Part shown: positions 58,493-64,000 of the stretch, piece after piece
How the letters are laid out: every line of letters begins with the position of its first letter
Numbering within the stretch: position 1 is the first letter of the stretch
Translations under genes and position numbers: made by a program
The notes under the pieces: generated by a model
Told to the model about the DNA's origin: nothing
Databases searched by the model: none
The model's input: the letters and a program-made list of their open reading frames with translations, nothing else
Assembly (NCBI GenBank): GCA_963708805.1
Contig: CAVPUA010000003.1
Coordinates: 620,001 to 684,000, forward strand
Origin: CAVPUA01 sp963708805
GTDB taxonomy: Bacteria; Actinomycetota; Actinomycetes; Mycobacteriales; Jatrophihabitantaceae
Length of the DNA: 64,000 nucleotides
Direction of reading: 5' to 3'

Positions 58493-58580
58493 GGTGGCGT
58501 GTCCGAGCGGCCGAAGGAGCACGCCTCGAAAGCGTGTGAAGTGAAAGCTTCCGTGGGTTCAAATCCCACCGCCACCGCCA
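58493..58580 (+). tRNA. tRNA-Ser (CGA)
   Basis: Acceptor GGTGGCG/CGCCACC, anticodon loop CTCGAAA, long variable arm (GTGAAGTGAAAGCTTCC), T-arm GTGGGTTCAAATCCCAC, discriminator G, CCA encoded (58578-58580). Confidence 0.95.
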
Positions 58581-58595
58581 AGTCTTCCCCAGCGA

Positions 58596-59408
58596 TCACG
58601 AGCCGTCGACGGTGATCCAACTGCGAACAGGCAGGCGACTGCTTCGAGGTTGCGACGGGAGCGGGCCGGGTCGACCGTAGAGCCAACCCTGCCCGTAGCG
58701 GGCGCCCAACGAGATCGCTTGCTCCAAGTGAGCCCGGGTCTCGATGCCTTCGGCGAGGATCGCGGTGCCGTGTCGTTCGGCATGAGCGCGAACGATCGCG
58801 CAAGTGCGCGACTGGTCGCTGGACGGACTGCGCTGGACCAGGTTCAGATCGAGCTTGATCACGTCCGGTTTCACGATCGGTAAGAGCGCGAGCGAGTCCG
58901 GGTCGGCGCCGACGTCGTCGAGGGCAATCGCGCAGCCGTGCTCGCGCGCCCATTGGACGAGCCGTTGAAGGTGAGCGGGCTGGCTGAGCAAGGAGCGTTC
59001 GGTCAGCTCGACCACGACGCGTAGTTCGCGCATCGCGCGCTCGACCACCGGCATCGTGCCCGGGGGCGGCGCACCACCGAGGGCGGCCGCTTCGACATTC
59101 ACGAACAAGGCCTTCCGGCGCCCCAACTTGGCGTCGAGGGCGCCGCGCAGAGCGGCCACCCGACAAGCCCAGTCGAGTTCGGCCGTACGTCCGAGGCGGT
59201 GGGCGGCGGCGAATACGGACAGTGGGTCGGCCCCGGGAATCTCGGGCCAGCGGGCGAGTGCTTCGTAGCCGACCGTCTCACCGGTGTGGAGGTCGACTAT
59301 CGGCTGATAGTGCGACCGCAGAGCGTCATCGATCAGTGCGGCGCCAAGGTCCTGCTCGCTGAAGGCGGGATGGCGCTCGTCGGGCGGCGAGATCTCCACC
59401 GTGGTCAT
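58596..59408 (-). CDS. EAL-domain protein (c-di-GMP phosphodiesterase)
   Basis: 270 residues, no membrane segment. YEALARWP (EAL), FVNVE, VVELTERS, IALDDVGAD (Asp pair), VIKLDLNL, AEGIET and GQGWLYGRP are all present, so the metal and catalytic residues look complete. It should hydrolyse c-di-GMP to pGpG. ATG 59408 overlaps the end of the GGDEF gene upstream (ATGA), so the two are cotranslated. Confidence 0.9.
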   Translation of the reverse strand: MTTVEISPPDERHPAFSEQDLGAALIDDALRSHYQPIVDLHTGETVGYEALARWPEIPGADPLSVFAAAHRLGRTAELDWACRVAALRGALDAKLGRRKALFVNVEAAALGGAPPPGTMPVVERAMRELRVVVELTERSLLSQPAHLQRLVQWAREHGCAIALDDVGADPDSLALLPIVKPDVIKLDLNLVQRSPSSDQSRTCAIVRAHAERHGTAILAEGIETRAHLEQAISLGARYGQGWLYGRPGPLPSQPRSSRLPVRSWITVDGS

Positions 59409-60490
59409 TTCGCGGACCCCAAAGCCGCGGCAGCCGCGGATGTCATCACCTGATTGCGACCGTTGCGCTTCGCCTCGTAGAGCGCTGCGTCTGCTGCCGA
59501 GTACAGGGTTCGTAGATCGACCGCGTGTGTCGGCGCGTGCGCCACCCCGACGCTCACCGACACGGTGACTTCCACATCGAGCAGGTGGAAGGAATGCTCG
59601 GCCACCGTCTGGCGGATCCGTTCGGCCCGCTCCGCGCCGACGCCGTCCGCGCAGCCGGGCAGCAGCAGTGCGATCTCGTCGCCACCCATCCGGCTGACGA
59701 CGTCTTCGGGTCGCGAGAGATTGAGCAGGATCCCCGAGATCTGGATCAACAGCTCGTCGCCGTAGGGATGACCGTAGGTGTCGTTGATGAGTTTGAACCG
59801 GTCGACGTCGAGCAAGATCAAGGTCGTCCCGGTGGTACTGGCGGCACCCGACAGCGCCGTACGCGCCGCGTTGTCGAGCACTCGACGCGTCACGAGCCCG
59901 GTCAGTGGATCAATCGCCGCTTGTCGCCGAAGCTGTTCGGTCAACGCATGCCGCCGTTCGCCGGATGCTGACAGCAACACGCTCGTGGTGCAGATTGCCG
60001 CACCCACGTACGTCGATGACGTCAGAGCGTCCTGCCAGCCGAGCTGACCGAACGTGATCACCACCTCGGCGATCGCGGCGGCCCCGGCAACCGCCGCCGC
60101 GCCAGCGCGCGGAAGTTGGGAACCGGCATACAGCGCTGGGAACAGCAGAAACACCTGCGCGCCCACCGAGGCGTCGTGAGTCAACAGGTCCAACAAGACG
60201 ATCGCGCAAATGGCGGCGAACGGGAACCAGGACCACCGTCGGCGTTGGCCCGACCTGGCCAGCCGCCAACTGGCCGCGATCATGAGCGAAAGAACGGCGA
60301 CGGTCACCGACGCGGTAACTGCGAGGTTGGAGTTGGGCTGAGGTTCGGTGAACATCCCGGTGATCGTGACGAGCGACGCCACGACCGTGAGGCAGAAGAT
60401 CGTCCGGCCCGCTTCGTGACGGTCGCGCGGCTGTAGCGACTCGATGAGGGCAGGCAGCCACGACCGGGCGGTTGTCGTCGGCAGATCCAT
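59405..60490 (-). CDS. Membrane-bound GGDEF diguanylate cyclase
   Basis: 361 residues. Six or so TM helices (about 30-185), then the GGDEF domain: DPLTGLVTRRVLDNAART, ILLDVDRFKLINDTYGH, and RMGGDEIALLLPG with GGDEI at about 269-273. An I-site Arg-Pro-Glu-Asp stands five residues before it, so feedback inhibition is possible. The end GRNQVMTSAAA is usual. The final F of the signature is I, which is tolerated in active enzymes. It makes c-di-GMP; the adjacent EAL protein removes it. Confidence 0.88.
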   Translation of the reverse strand: MDLPTTTARSWLPALIESLQPRDRHEAGRTIFCLTVVASLVTITGMFTEPQPNSNLAVTASVTVAVLSLMIAASWRLARSGQRRRWSWFPFAAICAIVLLDLLTHDASVGAQVFLLFPALYAGSQLPRAGAAAVAGAAAIAEVVITFGQLGWQDALTSSTYVGAAICTTSVLLSASGERRHALTEQLRRQAAIDPLTGLVTRRVLDNAARTALSGAASTTGTTLILLDVDRFKLINDTYGHPYGDELLIQISGILLNLSRPEDVVSRMGGDEIALLLPGCADGVGAERAERIRQTVAEHSFHLLDVEVTVSVSVGVAHAPTHAVDLRTLYSAADAALYEAKRNGRNQVMTSAAAAALGSAK

Positions 60491-60648
60491 CGCGGCAGTC
60501 CCCTGTCTTGGACCCCCGGCTTAACCACAATTTAACGCGACGCAGCCCGCTGGTCAACTCGGCCGGCCGGTAGGGACACGCTCGACTGATACCCAAGTCT
60601 CAGGGCGGATCGGGTGCGGTTCGGACGGCGACGGAGAATCCTGGAAGC

Positions 60649-61608
60649 GTGCATACAATCCAGTCAGGTGAGCCGGGTCGGGCGCGACGATGGGTCGCGA
60701 ACCGGGTGGGCGGCCCCGAGGTCGTCGAGTTCGTCGACGTGCCGCTCGCCCCGCCCGGGCCGGGGCAGGTCACCATCGACGTACGGGCGGCTGGGATGAA
60801 TCCGGCGGACTACAAACGGTTCGCCAAGGCCGACGCCGCCACGCCGGTACCGCTCGGTTTCGAGGTATCCGGTGTCATCCACGCGATCGGCCCGCACACC
60901 GAGATCGCCTCGGGTGGAGGCGCGGTTGGCGACGAGGTCATCGCCTTCCGGATCGCCGGTGGCTACAGCACGGCGGTGACGGTCGACGCGACCAACGTCT
61001 TCGCCAAGCCCGCGGCGCTCGACCACCCCGAGGCGGCGAACCTGCTGCTGGCCGGTACGACGGCCGCCGAGATGCTGAGCGTCACCGGCGTCGGACCCGG
61101 CGACACGATCGTCATCCACGGGGCGTCGGGCGCGGTCGGTGCGAGTGCGACCCAGCAGGCCCGGTTGCTGGGCGCCCGCGTCGTGGGCACGACGGGGGAA
61201 CGGACGGCCGACGCCGTGCGGCGCTTCGGTGGCGTAGCGCTGCGCTACGGCGACGGGTTGGCCGAGCGGCTGCACGAGGCGTCGCCCGACGGGTATGCCG
61301 CGGCGCTGTTGATCACGGGCACCGACGAGGCGCTCGACACCAGTCTGCAGCAGGTGCGCGACCCGAGTCGGCTGGTCACCGTGTCGATGACCGATCGGGC
61401 TCGGGCGGCCGGCGTCCGACACGTCAGTTCGTCCCTCGCCGACAGCATGGCCTTTCGGAACGGGGTCAGGGCCGACCTCATCGCCCTCGCCGCGCGGGGC
61501 GACCTGGTGGTGCCGATGGACAGCACCTACCCGCTGGATCGGGCGCGCGATGCCCTTGCGCATCTGGCCAGTGGTCGCGCCAAGGGCAAGGTCGCTCTGG
61601 TCAACTGA
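60649..61608 (+). CDS. NADP-dependent oxidoreductase, quinone-oxidoreductase type (MDR superfamily)
   Basis: 319 residues. NRVGGPEVVEFVDVP, GQVTIDVRAAGMNPADYKRF and LGFEVSGVIHAIGP are the GroES-like part; VIHGASGAVGASATQQARLLG is the NADP-binding fold. No structural or catalytic zinc Cys. GTG 60649 is the assigned start. It should reduce quinones or enones. It ends overlapping the PPOX gene by 8 bp, convergent. Confidence 0.88.
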   Translation: MHTIQSGEPGRARRWVANRVGGPEVVEFVDVPLAPPGPGQVTIDVRAAGMNPADYKRFAKADAATPVPLGFEVSGVIHAIGPHTEIASGGGAVGDEVIAFRIAGGYSTAVTVDATNVFAKPAALDHPEAANLLLAGTTAAEMLSVTGVGPGDTIVIHGASGAVGASATQQARLLGARVVGTTGERTADAVRRFGGVALRYGDGLAERLHEASPDGYAAALLITGTDEALDTSLQQVRDPSRLVTVSMTDRARAAGVRHVSSSLADSMAFRNGVRADLIALAARGDLVVPMDSTYPLDRARDALAHLASGRAKGKVALVN

Positions 61609-62077
61609 CCGCCGGATCGAGCGCGCTGAGGCGCACCTTGGCGTTGTCCCACGAGATGATCTTGACGGGACGCAGGCGGATGATGACGCTGTCCGTCCCG
61701 TGGAAAGCCTGGACCGCCCGGGGCAGGCGGTCGAACGGGACGTTGATCCCAGGCGGGTACTTGGCGTCGATCGCCGCCCGGACCCGGTCGACCTCCTCGC
61801 CCTCGCGCAGGATGTCCGCGGTGGCCGACATCGTGACCCCGCGCAGTTCGGTCCAGGCGCGGCCGCTCTCGACGAGGAAGCTGGCTCGCTGGTCGCGCTC
61901 GATGCGGCCGACCTTCTTCAGGGCGCCGAAGCTCGGGATGTAGATCGCCTGGTCGAGCGCGGCGAACCAGACGGGGAGCGTCACCGGCCACCCGTCTCGC
62001 CGCAGCGTGGTCAGCATGCCCGTCGGGGCCTGAGCGACGAAGGTCCACAGCTCGGAATCGTCGAGTTCGGTGCCCAT
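61601..62077 (-). CDS. PPOX-class F420/FMN-dependent oxidoreductase
   Basis: 158 residues, split-barrel fold: TGMLTTLRRDGWPVTLPVWFAA, YIPSFGALKKVGRIERDQRASFLVE and RGVTMSATADILREGEEV. The family uses F420 or flavin in actinobacteria. ATG 62077 lies immediately after the stop of the TetR gene (TAGATG), so the pair is one transcript. Substrate unknown. Confidence 0.85.
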   Translation of the reverse strand: MGTELDDSELWTFVAQAPTGMLTTLRRDGWPVTLPVWFAALDQAIYIPSFGALKKVGRIERDQRASFLVESGRAWTELRGVTMSATADILREGEEVDRVRAAIDAKYPPGINVPFDRLPRAVQAFHGTDSVIIRLRPVKIISWDNAKVRLSALDPAVS

Positions 62078-62725
62078 CTATTTCCTCCGGTCCGTGATGG
62101 TGCGCGAGGTCGCGCCGCTGATGCCGTCGAAGAGTCGGTTGAAGGCGGCCGCGGCTTGGTCGGCGGCCAACTCCGGTTCGTCGGAGTTGGCGATGAACAG
62201 GGCGGCGTCGTTGACGATCGCCAGCAACAGGTGGGCCATCACCCGGACCGGCTGGGGTTCGACGTCACCGTCGGCCACGGCCCGTTCGAGCAGCGCCGAG
62301 AGCACGCCCAGGCCGTGCTCCTCCTCCAGGGCTCGCCACTGCTGCCAGCCGAGGACGGCCGGGCCGTCGATGAGCAGGATCCGCTGGACCCGGGGATCAC
62401 GGGCGGCGGCCAGGAAGTTGAGCAGCCCCTGCCGCAGCCGCTCCAGGGCGCCGGCCCCGGTGTCCGGGGCGGCGGCGGAGGCGACGATCTCGATCTCGAG
62501 CATCTCGAAGACGGCGGCGAACAGCCCACGCTTGTCGGCGAAGTGGTGATACAGCGCGCCTCGCGTGCCAACGCCCGCGGCGGCGACGATCTCCTCGGTG
62601 CTCGTGTCGAAGTAGCCCTTGTCCATGAACAGCCCGCGCGCGGCGTCGAGGATGGCGGCGCGCGTCGATTCGGCGCGGGCGGCCACCGCCGAAGCGCGCA
62701 CCGACGGCAGTTGATCAGTCGACAT
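62078..62725 (-). CDS. TetR-family regulator
   Basis: 215 residues from ATG 62725. AILDAARGLFMDKGYFDTST then EIVAAAGVGTRGALYHHFADK is the HTH; the C-terminal part with VQRILLIDGPAVLGWQQW is a known TetR subgroup. A palindrome overlaps the start codon, so the repressor likely blocks its own promoter. It is upstream of the PPOX gene and divergent from the acyl-CoA dehydrogenase, 76 bp apart. Confidence 0.88.
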   Translation of the reverse strand: MSTDQLPSVRASAVAARAESTRAAILDAARGLFMDKGYFDTSTEEIVAAAGVGTRGALYHHFADKRGLFAAVFEMLEIEIVASAAAPDTGAGALERLRQGLLNFLAAARDPRVQRILLIDGPAVLGWQQWRALEEEHGLGVLSALLERAVADGDVEPQPVRVMAHLLLAIVNDAALFIANSDEPELAADQAAAAFNRLFDGISGATSRTITDRRK

Positions 62726-62738
62726 ACAGCCAGTATGT
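62722..62738. promoter_or_regulatory. TetR operator overlapping the start codon
   Basis: ACATAC (62722-62727), spacer AGCCA, GTATGT (62733-62738). On the reverse strand CATACT may be the -10 box and ATG 62725 then follows 6 nt later, a leaderless start. The operator covers both. Confidence 0.6.
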
Positions 62739-62801
62739 TGCACGTACGGCCTGTAGGCCAGCCCAGCCACCAGATTTCCGCACCCCACCCGAGGACACGT
62801 C

Positions 62802-63965
62802 GTGGACTTTGAACTGACCGAAACGCAGCAGCTGTTCCAGAAGACCGTGCACGAGTGGGTCGACCGCGAGGTTCCGAAGTCCTGGGCGCGTGAACTCGAG
62901 GCCAAGGAGCGCGAGTTTCCCTTCGCGCTGTTCGACAAGTTCACGGCCGCGGGCTTCCACGGAGTAGGCATCCCGGAGGAGTACGGCGGCCAGGGCGGCG
63001 ACGTCATCACTCAGATGATCCTGGCGCGCGAGCTGGCTCGTTCCCTCGCTGGTCTGACCTGGGTCTGGGGTATCACCTCGTTCGCCGGCGGGAAGTCGGT
63101 CGGCCTCTACGGCAGCGAGGAGCAGAAGCGCAAGCACCTGCCGGCGATCGCCGAAGGCCGCGAGAAGTGGGCCATCGGGTTCACCGAACCGCACGGTGGC
63201 ACCGACCTGCTCGGTGCCATGCGCACCACGGCCAAGAAGGTCGACGGCGGGTACGTCGTGAACGGGTCGAAGACGTGGAGCTCGATGTCGCACGTCGCGG
63301 ACTACATCCTGCTGCTCGCCCGCACCGACGAGGCGGCCGAGAAGCGCCACCAGGGTGTCTCGCTGTTCATCCTGCCGGCCAAGAGCGAGGGCGTGACGAT
63401 CCGCGAGATCCCCAAGCTGGGCATGCGCTCGATGGGCTCGTGCGACATCTTCCTCGACGACGTGTTCATCCCCGAGGAGAACCTGCTCGGGGAGGAGAAC
63501 CGCGCCTGGTACATGCTGCTGCCGACCCTGAACAACGAGCGGATCATGCTCTCGTCGTTCTGCGTCGGGATCATGGACGGCGTCCTGGAGGACGCGCTGC
63601 GCTACGTCATGGAGCGCGAGGCGTTCGGTGGATTGATCGGCCGCTTCCAGGCGCTGCAGCACCACATCGCCAACATCGCCATGTGGCGCGACCAGGCCGA
63701 GCTGATGGTCTACCGCGCGGCGTGGCTGCAATCGTTGGGACGTCCGTGCGGCCAGCAGGCCAACATGGCCAAGGTCGTCGCGTCCGAACTCGGTGGACAG
63801 GCCGCGGACCTCGGCCTGCAGATCCTGGGTGGCATGGGCTACTCGGCCGAGACCGACATGCAGCGCTACTGGCGCGACGTGCGCCTGTTCCGCATCGGCC
63901 CGATCACCAACGAGATGGCCCGCAACGGCATCGCCGAAGGGCTCGGACTGCCCCGCTCCTTCTGA
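62802..63965 (+). CDS. Acyl-CoA dehydrogenase
   Basis: 387 residues. FELTETQQLFQKTVHEWVDR, IPEEYGGQGGDVITQMILARE, WAIGFTEPHGGTDLLGAM and LGMRSMGSCDIFLDDVFIPEENLL are in order; QILGGMGYSAETDMQRYWRDVRLFRIGPITNEM ends the FAD domain. The usual catalytic Glu in the YEGTNE position is replaced (GPITNE), while a Glu stands at NNERIM in helix G, the site used by isovaleryl- and long-chain enzymes. GTG 62802 begins the family N-terminus. Substrate unknown. Confidence 0.92.
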   Translation: MDFELTETQQLFQKTVHEWVDREVPKSWARELEAKEREFPFALFDKFTAAGFHGVGIPEEYGGQGGDVITQMILARELARSLAGLTWVWGITSFAGGKSVGLYGSEEQKRKHLPAIAEGREKWAIGFTEPHGGTDLLGAMRTTAKKVDGGYVVNGSKTWSSMSHVADYILLLARTDEAAEKRHQGVSLFILPAKSEGVTIREIPKLGMRSMGSCDIFLDDVFIPEENLLGEENRAWYMLLPTLNNERIMLSSFCVGIMDGVLEDALRYVMEREAFGGLIGRFQALQHHIANIAMWRDQAELMVYRAAWLQSLGRPCGQQANMAKVVASELGGQAADLGLQILGGMGYSAETDMQRYWRDVRLFRIGPITNEMARNGIAEGLGLPRSF

Positions 63966-64000
63966 CCGACATCGCCCCTCGGGGTCGGACGGCTTGTAGG
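63966..64000. other. Window end
   Basis: 35 bp after the acyl-CoA dehydrogenase stop; nothing can be assigned. Confidence 0.5.

Overview
The window is about 70% G+C, densely coded, and reads as the chromosome of a high-GC actinobacterium. Evidence includes BldC, DUF3073, DUF3151, DUF3349, an LCP cell-wall ligase, a GAF-ANTAR regulator, HelR, F420-type PPOX oxidoreductase and EspC/WXG-like plus T7SS-signal proteins. The orders pit - small membrane protein - DUF3349 and SCP-like gene - purF - purM - DUF3073 also occur in Mycobacterium tuberculosis. Leaderless GTG/ATG starts are common. The exact genus cannot be read from the sequence; a Frankia/Geodermatophilus/Jatrophihabitans-like lineage is a guess.

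Layout. 1-2.1 kb: end of a DHA2 drug exporter with its divergent TetR, then DUF3151. 2.2-5.5 kb: five tightly coupled genes, an orphan type VII secretion substrate cassette. 5.5-24.2 kb: a dispersed purine locus in the order purA, tetR, purD, (membrane protein), purB, (SCO6745-like), purC, (PH-like), purS, [DUF1501/DUF1800 pair and an AbiEi-like gene], purQ, purL, (SCP-like), purF, purM. It covers PRPP amidotransferase, GAR synthetase, FGAM synthase (SQL), AIR synthetase, SAICAR synthetase, adenylosuccinate lyase and the AMP-branch synthetase; purN, purE, purK and purH are not here. A block carrying two 75-bp direct repeats separates purS from purQL. 24-30 kb: DUF3073, bldC, a MarR-controlled MFS exporter, a sigma factor fused to a zinc-finger/membrane domain, a GGDEF-like protein and a structured non-coding stretch. 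30.6-43 kb: DUF1345, kynureninase, kinase-like and lipocalin-like genes, phosphate transporter Pit, a Rieske membrane protein, a holin-like/DUF3618 pair, DUF1992, enoyl-CoA hydratase, CinA, a DMT-type transporter and truncated hemoglobin. 43-50 kb: an HNH remnant, divergent HelR and RecQ, NhaA fused to a thioredoxin-like domain, MsrB, and a cysteine-free L36 with a Zur-like box. 50-64 kb: tRNAs Phe, Asp, Glu and Ser, CbiX, MscS, GAF-ANTAR, LCP protein, asparaginase, TyrA, two TadA-associated proteins and TadA, an EAL/GGDEF pair, oxidoreductases, TetR and an acyl-CoA dehydrogenase that ends just before the window edge.

A quality warning runs through the whole window. At least 25 single-base frame slips interrupt conserved genes (purD, purB, purF, purM, pit, cinA, helR, recQ, kynU, MFS, sigma factor and others), nearly all of them +1 insertions relative to the gene. 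Because essential housekeeping genes on both strands are hit, residual insertion errors of the assembly are more likely than true pseudogenes. Genes affected are annotated across the slip.
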